Positions 51,732 to 64,000 of a stretch of DNA of 64,000 nt are shown one piece after another. The stretch spans positions 4,970,001 to 5,034,000 of the forward strand of contig NW_024103874.1 in the NCBI RefSeq assembly GCF_003945595.2. Direction: 5' to 3'. A model generated the notes under the pieces. That model saw only the letters and a program-made list of their open reading frames with translations. It did no database searches and was not told the origin of the DNA. Each line of letters opens with the position of its first letter. The stretch's first letter is position 1. The position numbers and the translations under genes are program-made. This stretch comes from Pipra filicauda. Taxonomy: Eukaryota; Chordata; Aves; Passeriformes; Pipridae.

Positions 51732-54700
51732 AGAAGCCCTGCGTTCCAGCAAACAGGCTGCAGGGAGGAAAACTTTTAACAGGAGAAATAAAGAGGGAGA
51801 TATGCAAAGCCCAGCTGCAGCCAGAGGTGGAGGATACGGGGCCAGCTGGGATCATCATAGCACCGGAAGCCCAAACAGTCTTTAATTAACGAAAGCTGTC
51901 TCTTTAATCTTGTCCAACTGCTTTTCAAAATCACTCCAGTGTAATTAGACTGAGATATTTCTGGCTTGGGCACGTATCTTTGCTGCCGATGTTTACCGGG
52001 GTGATGAATCTGCCCATGAGAACAGGGTTCTGCTGTGCTTGGTGCTGTACAAACATGTAGTACAAATACAAATATTAGTCTCTGCCCCACGGGCAATATT
52101 GCAAATCAAAGGTGAGACTGAGATAAGGTCACTTGAATTTATCTATATGCTTGAATATACCTTAAATATATCATAAAAAAACCTGTTGAAGTCTTGAAAA
52201 TTTTGTGAAGAAAAGGATAATTCCTTGTGCTAGCAACAAATTATTACTCTCTCATCTCTCATCCCTGATTCCTTGCATGGGAGACATGGAATAGAGCTCT
52301 CCCCATTTCAGTTTAAAACTAGCTTTGATATTAACACAATTACTTCCACACGGATAGCAAATGGATTTAATTTTCAGGCATGGGTAGTGTTGCCAGCTGC
52401 AAAATTAATCAAAGTCTGTTCTAATAGTATTAGCTACATATTTTATGTATAATAATTTCGCTACTCCCAAAGCATCTCAAATATCTTCCAATATAATAAA
52501 TTGCTTGCTGCAAATGGGGAGGATTACAGTCACAAGAGAAATTAGGTCTGTAGTGAGATTATAAATAACATCAGTGTAGTACCAAACTCAACTTGTCTTG
52601 TTTTTCTTATCTCATCTCTTCCTCAGCAATTGTCAGCCTTTCCAGTGACAAACCACACTGTATTTTCCCATGGTTGTGTGGACTCCTGTACAGTTCCCTG
52701 CTTTGCTTTCGGTGGCCTGACCCTCAGTGCAGCACCTGAGCACCTGTGATATGCTATACAAATCTGTAGTGCTCATTTTAGGGAACCATCCAGCATTAAT
52801 TTAATAAGCAGCAGATGTGAGATCAAATTAACTCGAAGCTGAAGCGTGGGATTACATCCTGAGAGCCAGGTCCTCTGTAGCACTGAGCACCTCTCCCATA
52901 GCCAGGAACAGGGGAGCAGAGGGGCAATCACTCCTCATCGGGGCAAAACCAGCATCACTCAGTCACCTACTGCAGCCACACATTCCCAAAAAAACAACCA
53001 GAAAAAAACACTCCCAAACCAACATTTGTTTAAACCCTTTTTCCCTGTGGAATTTGCAGCTCCTCTGCTCCTTGCTGGGTTCAGCCGTGCTCAGTTGCAA
53101 TCCAGCAGCATTCAATTGGGGAATCCTGGATTTCAGCCCATCTACAACCAGCAACAAGCACCAGATACAACAAATCTTACGGATTCCCAAAGGAAATAGT
53201 GGGAAATAGGATTTCAGAAGGCTGTTTTTTCAAGGAGGCTGGTACTCTGCACAGGTCACACGTTGGGCGACCAAACCCAGGGGATCTGAGGCCATCTATT
53301 CCCTTTTGAAAACCCTGGCCATAAATAATACAGGTATCCTTGACTACAGGCCCTCCTGTGCTGAGCTGATTCAAATCCCATGGACAAACCCCATCCATCT
53401 TCACCTTGCCTTGGTTTCTGTTCTGGCGAGCAAACACTGCCTTTAGATTAACCCTATAAATTATTTTGATTAAAAAAGGATTTCCTTCTTCTGGAAATTA
53501 ATAGTAAATCACTATTTCCTATAAGTGAAAGGTTTATCCCTCACCTCCCTGGCCATGCGGGGAATGAGCATATTTCACAGAGGTTTCTGTGCCTTGAAGT
53601 GACCTTGTTAAATCTCACTGCCAGTTTCTTTCTGCATCATTGGGCCATAACAAAATTTCCATCAGCTCCTGTGTGTATTTGGAAGGCGATGACTTCCACT
53701 GGTACATGTGCAAGGGACTCTGACTGGAACAAAAGATGCCATTTAAAGGTTTTAATGATTTTTTTTTTTTATTGTGGTAGAAAGCTGTGAGTCCAGCCTT
53801 ACTTGCAGGCACCCAACTCCGAGCCTTCTCATTATTATTATTTTCCTTTGTCTGATAAAGATGTGGATAATTTGGGTAATCCAGATGTTCACAAAAACTG
53901 ACTCAAAAATCCCAGCTATTGAAGACTGTGGACTGAACAAAACAGAACCAAGGCAGTGTTTTCCCCAAGGTTTTCAGTGAAATCTCAACTTGTCCTTGGA
54001 ATAAGAGAAAGCCAGTAACAAGCTCCGTTTTAAGTGGTTTGGATCATTTAATGGAATTCCATGATTTTGCAAGGATCTGGTAAGTGTTGACTGCACTGCC
54101 TTGCATTCTGCACTCCTGTAAATCTCTTGTCTACTTTAGCCCTTTCTCAAATAATTTTTATCCTAAAAAAGGCATTGACAGAAGGGGATTGGATGTCCCT
54201 GAGTAGTGGGTGCCTGCACATAGACTGTGTCTGAGCCCCCTCTCCTACCAGCACTAGTTCAATATCGAAAAAAATCAGCTGCTGAAGGAGGCAGAGGCAG
54301 CTGCACTGACAGGGAATCCTAGGACTGCACACTTCCTTTGAATTTGCCCTCTCTCTCCATGATCTTGTCTTGGATGTCACAGCCAGCTCTCCAGGGCAAG
54401 CCCTTGACCTCTGTTTATTTTGTAAAATGTCATCTGAATGTTTAAATCTACAGAAGTGAGACATAATAATGATAATATCTCCTTACTTGTTCCCTGTCTG
54501 GGCTTGACACAGGGGACAAAGCAGGTTAATGGAATGCTTGAGAAAAACCATCTTTGCATTCAAAGGTGATCTGAATTTTTTTCTGTCTCCATTCCTGGGA
54601 TAAAGATTTCCTTCTCCTATTCCTAACTGCTTTGTCATCAACAGAGGCTTCAGGTGGAGCAAAAGCAGTGAGGAGAAAACCAACACTGAAGGGGCAGAGA

Positions 54701-57700
54701 TCTCCTTTCAGTGAAAAGTGCACTGAAATGAGCAGAGCAGAGGGATGTGCAAGGCTGTTTCTCAGCAGAGCGGGCTCCATCTGCCTCTGGGGAAATCTGC
54801 GAGGTACTGCTGGCCTCACAAGAGTGGCTCTGATTTATTCAGATTTATTTCAGTTTGTCTCTGAAGTGACAGCAGACTTTGAAAGACATTTTTAACTAAA
54901 TCAAAGATTTTTCCTGTGTAAGAGACTTCTGGCCATGCCAGGGAGCCAAGACACCTGCATGGGAGTAAGAACAACAGTAACACAACAGAGTGAAGCAGCA
55001 AATGCAGTAATGGCTATTTACAAAGCAGTAGAGATGTCTATGGAACCCAGGCTTCTCCCAGGTTTCTTGTCTTCTTGGAAGTTAGCTGTGGAGTGGATGG
55101 GTTTCCAGCCACAGAATACTAATGTAGCCTCTTATTATTTCCTGGAGCATCCTCGTGGCAATGTCCAGATTCTGCAAACAAAGGCAGTGCCTTGGTTTTG
55201 CAGAACCTACAGTACCCACAGGAGGAACCTAGATGTCCACTGGCCATGAGCAACATGTCTGATGTGAGGTGCTCCAAAGCTGCATCACCCACGTGATTCC
55301 CTTCTAGACTCACTTCCCTCTCAAAATTCACCCAGTGAACAGACAACACTGGCAGCCCCCAGCCTGGCAGCCAGCCCTGTGTTCCTGGGACACTGCAGGC
55401 ACATGTTGTCTTGTGAGGACACCCCAGTCCTGACCCTGGGCAGCCCCCTCTGTTCCAGCCCTGCTGAGATGCTCAATGGGGCTTGGAGCAGACAATACAT
55501 ACACTTCACAGCAGGGCAGGAGGGCTAATGCAGCATCTCTCCCTCCTCTCTGTTGTGCTCATTAAGATTTGAATCCAAGCACAAGAGCCCTAAAGCATTA
55601 ACCTATTGTGTTGCCTTGGAATTCTCACGCATTGCTGAGCTGGGAGTTAAGGGAGCTCAGGACCTTGCAGGATTAACTCCATAATGAAGCTCTGGGAAGA
55701 ATCCAGTTGTGTTTACCTCTGAACAGGCTGTGCTGATGGAGAGTAGGGGGAATTCTCTCACCCTTTCTGTCTCCTGACTTGTTCCCACCTCTCCCATCCT
55801 CAGCTGTGTAAGATAGAGATAATTTTTTTGTCTGACCAATGACTCATGATGTCAACAAAATGCACTAATACAGACATTTCTTCTTCTCTGGATTTCTCCT
55901 CTTCCTGTTGCTCGCTCAAACACATCCCAGGAATTTCTGAATAGGGTTCTTTATTAATACAGCAACAGGAGGATTTGTGGTTCTGGCTATGCTCAAACAA
56001 AGCAACAAACAAAGTGAGCCAACTATTGAAAAAGGAAAGGAAGCAAAGCAGTAACTCATGGCCTCATTAAGGCTTCCAGCTCCACAACTATTAAAGAGCT
56101 CATGTTACAGATCAGATGAACCTCTATGTCTTATTTGTAAATGCCAGAATTCATTGTAAAGAGCCCCTAAAGAGCAAGGAGGTGGCTTTCACTTCTCTTA
56201 AGATCCAAGAAGATGGATTTTTAAATTAGAGAACAGAAGCATGTTTCTCCAGACAAGTTTGTTCTCCAAGGATAGCTTTGGTTTCACTGCTCAGCTTTTA
56301 GATCTAAATTAGGCTCTTGTCCTTCCTCACCAGAGGGCAAACACTGCCCAATTTACTCACTAAGGAAATCTGGAGTTGACTGGTTGACAAATCTATTCCC
56401 TTTCCTTTCCATAATGTGCAGCAGCTACAGACCACAACTTCCCAGCCAGTACAAACCTGTCCTCCTCTGAGCTCCTGACCTGATGTAGTGATGTGAAGTG
56501 TCATAAATCTGCTGAACACCCTGGGCTATGAAGGGCAGGGGCTCTGTCCATCCATCTGGAGAGCAGGAGCTGGGAGCTTCCATTGCCACTCCAAGCTCTG
56601 CCTTGATGACTTCAGGCTTTGTTTTCATGCCCACACCAGTGTGAATGGGATCTGTGTCCTCTGTGCAAGAATCAGCATTAAAAAATGCAGCCAGTGCTAA
56701 AAACTTGGTCATAAATATTGTGCTTGGCACAAAGCTTTGGCCATAAATATTTCCTTGGTTAACCAATAGGAAATGATAGCTCTTAAATCTCAATTATAGT
56801 TGAGTTGTAACTGGCTCACACTCATTGGCACCAAGGTCCTGCCTTGCTTGTGTGGGAAATAAGGGCAGCTTTCCCACAGCTTTGGAAGCAACCCCGAAAC
56901 TCTGATTTCTGATTTCCAGAGTTCAACAGCATTTTTTTCCTTCTTAAGTTAGGAAGAGCTGACATGAAAAAAAAATACATGTTTATAATGCCTTAAGCTC
57001 TATCCAAAAGCTTCCTGCAGTAGATGTTGTAATGACAGTTCTGTTCCAGCTTCTTATTTTTCCATCAGTTTCCTCACTACTGGCTGGATTCATTCATATG
57101 TAGCTGACAGACAGTCTTAGGATGTGAATCTTCAGAAATATTGCACAAGCAGGAAAAGAAAGGTGGAATTTTTAGGAAATGTATGAAATCGGGAGTTGTT
57201 GAGATGCTACAATCCCACCTGGCTATGATCAAGCCAGTTGAGATACCTTTGGTACCTACTACAAATTCTATGTTCATAGTTAAAAAATAATTAAAAAGGG
57301 GGTTTAGAGCTTTTTATGTCTGCAGACAGGCTGTGGCCACACTCACTGGTACCTGATGTGGATGCTGCATCTCCCCAGTGTGCACCTATGAAGGTGGAGA
57401 GGGGGCAATCCAAGAGCTCCAGAAAGACATGCCATAAGCCTGGATTAGGGCCAAAGATCCTTTCTCCCTTCACATCTCTTTTTGTGCAACAGATGAGAGA
57501 GCCCTTCAATAACCAGGAAGGTACAACCTGACTTGTCTGCATCCACCTCCCACGCTACTGGTACCTTCAGGCTCACATCTTCTTTCTGCTCATTAAGACA
57601 TATGCTTCTATTATTTTCCTGCTGACTGGCCCACAGGAAAAGAAACATCAGCCATCTGTTACTCCCACAGTTTTCTGGATCACAAGACTTTTGTTGATTA

Positions 57701-58602
57701 AGGAGGAAGTTTTTCCAAAATGCATCCATTTCCCACTGATTTCCAAAAAACTATAGTGTCTTCCTCTAAAATTACAGCTTCTTTTCCTGCATGGTAATGA
57801 CACACTGGCCTTTACTTGGGTTCAGATTCATGTGCAACACTTGTATTTACACAGCAGTTATTTACAGCACTACACACTGCTCAGTCTGAGTAGAGGAACA
57901 CAAACACTTGATTTCAAGTGCCTGAATATCTTTGGAGATCTGGACCATGCCCAGCAAATTGTCAGAAAACCACAGCAGTCTCATGCTATTTAAGAACTCA
58001 GTTATTTTTCGCACTTGTCTACAAAAACAATTTATCATGATGTCTTTAGGCCTCATCCTGCCACTCCAAACATCCAAAAGTTCAGGGATATTTATACCTG
58101 GGCTGCTTCTAATTTTGCCAACCAAGATGATTGGGCTGGCATGACTACAACAGCTCCCATCACTGTGACTGTAGAGCTTGGAATTAGCACGAAGATACTT
58201 TGACATATTTTATTCCTGATTCTATTCTTCTTCTTTTGGCACAGACTGATGTCCCATATGGCCCATTGTTGGACCCTGCACCAGCTGAAGGGAAAGCATC
58301 TATGATTGACACTTGAAAATACCAAGTTGTGCCTTTGGGCTGGCTCAGGCTGAAAATGCTCTTGGCAAATGGAAACAGTCATGTCATTTTTATTTCACTG
58401 TTCAGGAGGAAGAAGACATTTTCTACACTGAGCAACACACAGAAAAGTTTGTTCTCTAAGGGGATGAAATATTCCTCTTTTGATCTCCTGTAGCATTTCC
58501 AACTGGAAACTGGTTTCAGATCAGAGGTTCAGCTCTGATGGAACTTGGAGGAACAGAAATCCATTCCCGTCTCTGGCCTCAGGGTTTAAAAATCAAACGG
58601 CT

Positions 58603-58636
58603 CCTTCCCTTATGGAACCCAACTTCCCTTATGGAA
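58603..58636. repeat. Short tandem duplication
   Basis: 'cttcccttatggaac' appears twice, about 18 nt apart, the copies differing slightly at their right ends. A local slippage-type duplication in non-coding DNA upstream of CHRNA4. Confidence 0.8.
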
Positions 58637-61595
58637 CACAACTCTTGGTATGATTAATCTCCTGCTCCATGGGTTTGAAGTTCCCACATGGCAAACCAAC
58701 ACCCAAAGTGCACCCAAAGAATGAGATCTACCACCTCCTCTCATCTGTGACGATGGAAATGCAACCAAACTCAACAGAATGATCTGGGGTTAGAAGTTTG
58801 AAGACAAGGACACTGGCATACTTCTTTTTGTAAACAATCTCCAAAGCCACAACAACTTGTCTCTGCTTACTTTCCTTGAAGTCCTCAGGACTATCCAGAC
58901 CATCTGGAGTAAAAGTTCATCCGTTCTTTCAAATTTTGCCATTATGGACTAGGAGAGAAATTAAAAAGGACTCCCCAGACTTTTTCACACATGAAAATGT
59001 GCAGAAAATTACAATACCCCTTCTCATTAATAGCTAGGGTTGTGCTAACATTATTTTTCTTGAAAAGCTGATGAAAGCATTTTCCTGCAGGCAGAGAGGA
59101 GCTGACTAATTTGTGGGCTGTAGCAAGAAGTTAGATTGGTGTAAAGGAAAAAAGATGGGCATGGAGAAATTATTCCCTCTGCCTATTCATAAAGTGCTTA
59201 TAATAGAATATTTGCAATCCTCAGATATTCTCAGTCATGATCCTGTTACTGGCAGTGGAATCAAGCCAGTTCTTGGAATAGGAGAACACTGAAATCACAA
59301 ATTATGTCCATTTTGTGGATTGAAAATTTTGGTGGATACAAAGCTGTTCCTACATGAGAGCAATTGAGTTTGATCCTTTGGCTTTGGATATATATCATAT
59401 AACATATAACACTTATAAATTCCTTGAGCAACGGGGGTTTTAAATAGAAATCAGACAGAGAGCTGCACAGAGCACAGAGTGAAAAATCAATCGACTATAA
59501 CAGCAAATATAAAGGCTGTGCTGCAGGACTGAAGAGCCATTTTGCTCTGTGTATTCAAACACCTCCAGCAGAAGAGGGTCCTGTGGGGCATCTCCTTTCT
59601 ACTGGAGAGAGATTTCTCATCTCAGTCCTTAATGAAGACTCAGATCACTGGGCTGAGCTTTGCTTTGTGTGAGGAAGAAAGTGCTGACCACTTAACATAG
59701 AGAAGTGCCTGCAAACACGAGTCATGGTCCAAAGAGCAGGAGTTTTTCTTAAAAATCCTGGGATATGATACGCATATATGAGGTTCTTTTCAATCTTTAT
59801 TATCCCCATCCTACAGACACCGTATACTTCATTTCTTTACTACAACTTTTTACAGCTATAGGAAAGGAAAAAAACCAGAGGCTGTCAGATGCTTGTTTGA
59901 CTTCACTGGCAGAGGCTGTTGAGCAGTCATCACCAGCCCTGTGGTGTAACCCCAAGAACTGGCAGCCCCAAACCTCAGCCCTTAACCAGGTGTCAACAAC
60001 ATTCAGCCTGTGCCAGTGATGCTGCTGCAGAATTCCAGAGAAAGGGTAAACCTCTGGCTCCATTTCATCATGGTTTGCTCTACTCTGGAAAATGTTGTTT
60101 GCTGGAACTGTGGAAAACTTTCTGGCTTTGATAACCCACATAACATCAATATTTTTTTATTGCTGGCATTTGCTACTTAGCATTTTCTTCTTCTGTCAGT
60201 GAAAGAGTTTTGGAATTCATGAAGGTGTTTCATTGAGGGATATTTGCTTCAAAGCACTGCCATTGTTTGGTCCTTTAGTCACACAGAAGGAAAGCACAAA
60301 TGTATAAATTATGCAGGAAAAAATCAATGAGGCTTCTGGAAGGGGATTCACTGACAGTGGTTGGGAAGGCAGCAAGTGGCTCCTCTCTGTTACAGCCAGT
60401 GATTCATAAGCACTGATCACACCAGCCCCATGGTTTATTAAAAATCAGTCAGGTCCCTTGCAGAAGTGATGTTATTTTAATATCACAATCGTTTCAGCAA
60501 GGTGTAAATTGCTTGGCTGCAAGGAATGATGTCGCCTGAGGCAAGCTATCAGTTTTGTGGAGGGGGTAGGTGATTATTCGTGGAAGAGACGGCACAAGAG
60601 CAGGCAAGGGGCTGACAGTCTGGATATTTCCATCAGGATCCCAACTGTAGCAGTCAAAGCTTCAGTCAGAGACAATCATTGCTAGGATACAGAGAAATCT
60701 GTCCAGAGCCATAGCAACAACTGATTACAAGCAATTCCCCAAATGTTTGAGGGGACAGATCACTCTAGATCAGCACCTCAGCTTCTCAGTGATTATCCAA
60801 GATGCAAACAGCAATAATCTAGCTGCTGGCAGCCCTGGGAATTGATTAAGTGGGAAACAGGATGCCTGCAAAACAGTCCCTGCAAAGATCTCTGTGTAGG
60901 TGATATCCAAGGGGGTCAGCAGTGTGGGTCACAGTGCAGGAGCTCAGAGCCATGTACATCCTTCAGCTTTCTCCACATAGTGTTGTCCAGCCCTGCCAAG
61001 GCTCTACTTGTCCCTCAGATGCTACTGCACCAAAAATTTAAATTTATACCCCAACTCCCATAAAGCTGCTGGGTGCTTAAGGCATCCAAGGCTAGAGGTG
61101 GCCAGGGGCATCCCCACAGGGTGGATGAGGGTAGGACCTGTCCCACCACATCCTCCTGCATGGCAGTGCTGGACATGGTAAAGATTCCCACATGGCTGGC
61201 AGGATCAGCAGTTCATAAATGATCCCAGTGCAGTGAAAACACATCAGAGGCAGAGCCAGAAGAAATCAATTGGAGAAAAAGATGTTTTCATAGAAAACCT
61301 CCTTTTACCACCTTGAGAGACACACAGAAATCCCCTTTGGAGCAAGATGCATGACCTGGCCTTGGAATAGTGGGAGCTTTGTTGGGTGCCTCCTGCCTAG
61401 CTTCAGGTTCCATTATCAGACCATGTAATGCCTTTTTTTTTATTGTTTCTTTTTCCTCCCCCCCAAAACTCTCAGATACTCATTGATCATGTAATGACAG
61501 GCAACATTGCCATTGCTGTGCCAGGGTTTGACTAATGGCAACACATGGAAGCTGTGCAGTGGCTGATTGCCCTGAATGAAAACCAAACAAAGGAG

Positions 61596-61684
61596 CTGTG
61601 GCAGGGGGTTGGAATGAGATGATCTCTAAGGTCCCTTCCAACCCAAACTGAATCACCCAATCCTGTGATTCCAGGATTCTATGA
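61596..61684 (+). mobile_element. CR1 LINE tail
   Basis: 'gggggttggaatgagatgat', then 'ctaaggtcccttccaaccca' and 'tgtgattccaggattctatg'. Only the last 90 nt of the element are left. Confidence 0.85.
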
Positions 61685-64000
61685 ACAGGGGAAAGCTCCA
61701 TGTTTGGTGGTGGTGGATGTGGTGAGAGAGCATCGCCATGGACTGGTGCCCAGAAAACCTGGGATCCTTGTTGGACTGTAGTATTTGGGGATAGTGCTCC
61801 AAAGGGAGTATTTCTAATGGCATCCTACAAAGGATCAAGTGCTTCCTGGACTTGTCTTGGAGTTGGGAGCAAGGGAATGATCCCTTACCTCATGAGGTCT
61901 GTGCTCAGGGTCCAACAGCCACCCACAAACTTTCTTAACAAGGCTTAACTCAGTGCTGATTTTAGTCCTTCCTTGGATAGGGAGGAACCAGGTACAGGGG
62001 AAATGCTCACATCCAAAAAGGCCAGGCTGCCATGTGGGGCAACACTTTCCAGTTCAAAGACCACCAGGTGCTGCATAAATCAGATAAAAAAAATCATAGA
62101 CTGAGTACAGAGATATCCGAGAGAATGAGCTTGGAAAAGCCAGGGTTGACAGCATCTCCTGGGGATCACTCCAGCATCACTCCTGGGACATTTAGCTCCT
62201 GGCAAAATATGACCCAGTGCCAAGCAGGGCATTGGTTTCCACAGGAATCCATGTTTTCAGGCTGTGGTCTGCCACATGGTGCCAGCCATGCTCCCCTCAC
62301 TGCTGGGAGGAAGGTTCATTTCCCTGCATTTCCCAGAGATGGCACTGCCCCCCCCCACCTCTGGCAGGACAGTCCCTTTTCCTCAGGTCCCCATTTTAAT
62401 TTATCACCTCCCTTCCCTGGATTCCTTCTCCTGGCAGAGGACACTGTGTGAAGGTGCCAGGTGTGAGCAGAGCTCTGAGCTGGCCTTCAGGGGAGGAAAG
62501 AACTGACAACCAGAAAAGTCTGAACCAGTTAAGTGTGCACAAGGGAGGCTTTGTAAGCCTAATTAGAGGTAATTAGAAGTCCTCCAAAGCCATCCACCAA
62601 AGCCCTGATGAATATTTATTGCCCTATTATGGACTGTTCACAGGTATTGTCCAAGAGCACTGGAATTTTTGGAGGGAAGGCAGTGATATATGTACTTTTA
62701 AAGCAATTCTTTTCCAGAACTGCACTGATCTGTGGCATTTATACGATTTCTATATAACTTTTTTAACTTTTACAGCAAGTACAATGACTTTTCTCACAAT
62801 ATATATGAAAGGTGACCTGACCTTAATGACAATAGTGTTCACCTGCTATTTCTAAACTATTTGGAGATACATTGAGGAATCAAGGTGCTATTTGCACCCT
62901 GGGCTGTGTGTGTCATTCTGTGCCAGCTCAATGAAGCCACTGGTTGTATCAGTCTCTCAGGAGGAGTGGAAAGTTTCCAGATCCAGAGAGTACAAATCTA
63001 ACAATGAAACACAATCACAGTGCTCACGTGTTTGGGATGTGAGCCTTTAAACCATTCAAAGAGAGAAGGTAAAGCTGAGTCACTGGGTTTAGTCTGGGCT
63101 ACCAAGATGGCATTTGGGAGGATTTTAGTGATAACTGCCCAAAAAAATGCTACAAATGAACAAAACTTTCCAAACTCAACTCTCACAAAGCTTGCCTGTG
63201 AAATGCCTTTCCTTTAAAACTATAGATTGTGGAGCCACAAAACAATCTATATTTTTTTTTTATTTTGTAATGTAAGCTTGTAAATCTGATATTCATGGCT
63301 AAAATAAAAAAAAAAGGAGGTTAAGAAATCACAGGCAGATCAAACATGAAAACAAATCTTGGGATCATCTCTAGACCCTCATGATTTTAAGTTTTCCTCA
63401 AGATTTTCATGGAACTGGCAGACACATGGGTTTGGGGAAAATGTGCTATGCACAAATAGTATGTCCTTCTCCCATCCAGCATCACATGTTGCCCTCAGTA
63501 AAGGCAGTACCTGCCCCATGTGCACTGAAAACCTGCACCTACATGAGAAAGAACAGAGGAGAGGGAGAGAAGGAGAAATTTAACACCCCAAGAAACCCAG
63601 TCAAGAAGAAAAGTTGCTGCAAGGCATGTGCTGTGCAGAGGGATGATGTGGGATTTCAGTGGCTTTTGTTACTTTATTTTAAACAAACAAATAAATAAAA
63701 AAAAAATTTAAATAAATAAAAATTTATTTTATTTAAGTGGACGTGCTTTGGAAATATTTATCAAACTGGGTTTTCGTGCTCCTGATCCAAACACCTGCAG
63801 AGGTGAAATACAAGACTCTGGACATGCAACAGCTTTGCTTTTGCAATTCAAACGCTGCAAGGGTTTGACACATCTCATGCTGCAACTCAGGTTAAAATTA
63901 TGGACTTGTGTCTCTAAAAACCTATAGGGACCTTGAATATTCAGGCTCCATGTTAAAAAAAAAATAATTACCCTTGACCCCACACATCACCCAGCATTCC

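Larger units (their letters stand above)
51201..51760 (-). promoter_or_regulatory. CHRNA4: CHRNA4 5' UTR and proximal promoter region (inferred)
   Basis: This is the DNA immediately upstream of the start codon, so it should hold the 5' UTR and core promoter. Two trinucleotide tracts lie in it (51545-51571 and 51711-51731). I cannot place a transcription start or a convincing TATA box; an AT-rich stretch near 51670-51682 is the only candidate and is weak. Confidence 0.5.
51761..64000. other. Non-coding region upstream of CHRNA4
   Basis: About 12 kb without a recognisable exon on either strand. It contains one clear CR1 end (about 61596-61684), a short tandem duplication near 58603-58632, and AT-rich simple sequence near 63670-63735. 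Established synteny predicts KCNQ2 beyond the right edge, transcribed on the minus strand, so its 3' UTR could reach the last kilobases, but nothing here proves that. Confidence 0.6.

Noticed and set aside
54526..54819. 97-codon minus-strand frame upstream of CHRNA4
   Set aside because: No recognisable domain, no splice structure and no family resemblance; length is within chance expectation for 64 kb.
62032..62451. 139-codon plus-strand frame near the right end
   Set aside because: No domain or compositional bias, includes a poly-C run, and has no neighbouring exons. KCNQ2 is expected on the other strand.

Overview
This is a vertebrate, almost certainly avian, nuclear genome window. Two things show it: many fragments of the CR1 LINE family, whose 3' ends carry the characteristic 'gatcttTaaggtcccttccaaccc' type of tail, and a neuronal nicotinic receptor gene whose conceptual protein is very close to the chicken alpha-4 subunit as I remember it. 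There is no prokaryotic or viral gene content. Coding DNA is a few percent of the window; the rest is introns, intergenic DNA and old repeats. Most open frames of 60-130 codons here are chance frames or antisense shadows.

Layout. (1) About 252-25994, plus strand: the 3' part of COL20A1, a FACIT collagen. I could place 22 exons with GT/AG borders and compatible phases, 1953 nt in total (650 codons plus stop). They encode the end of a fibronectin type III domain, a short linker built from three small phase-1 exons, the thrombospondin N-terminal-like (TSPN/LamG) domain, a cysteine-containing hinge, the COL2 triple helix, the NC2 trimerisation segment, the COL1 triple helix with two interruptions, and the NC1 tail with the FACIT CX4C motif. 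The 5' part of the gene lies before the window. (2) About 26.0-30.4 kb: the interval between two convergent genes, with candidate poly(A) signals for each. (3) 30828-51200, minus strand: complete CHRNA4 in six coding exons with exact phase continuity (1875 nt, 624 aa). (4) About 51.2-64 kb: sequence upstream of CHRNA4, with promoter-proximal simple repeats and no recognisable exon. In birds and mammals KCNQ2 is the expected next gene; I see no KCNQ2 coding exon in the window.

The two genes do not act in one pathway: one is an extracellular-matrix collagen, the other a synaptic ion-channel subunit. They are conserved syntenic neighbours (chicken chromosome 20, human 20q13.33) in tail-to-tail orientation. 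I did not find a previously undescribed biological system. The observations worth a second look are small: uncertain terminal and linker exons of COL20A1, a phased palindrome pair resembling a heat-shock element in CHRNA4 intron 4, a few perfect inverted or direct repeats, and a CR1 copy sitting right behind a splice donor.
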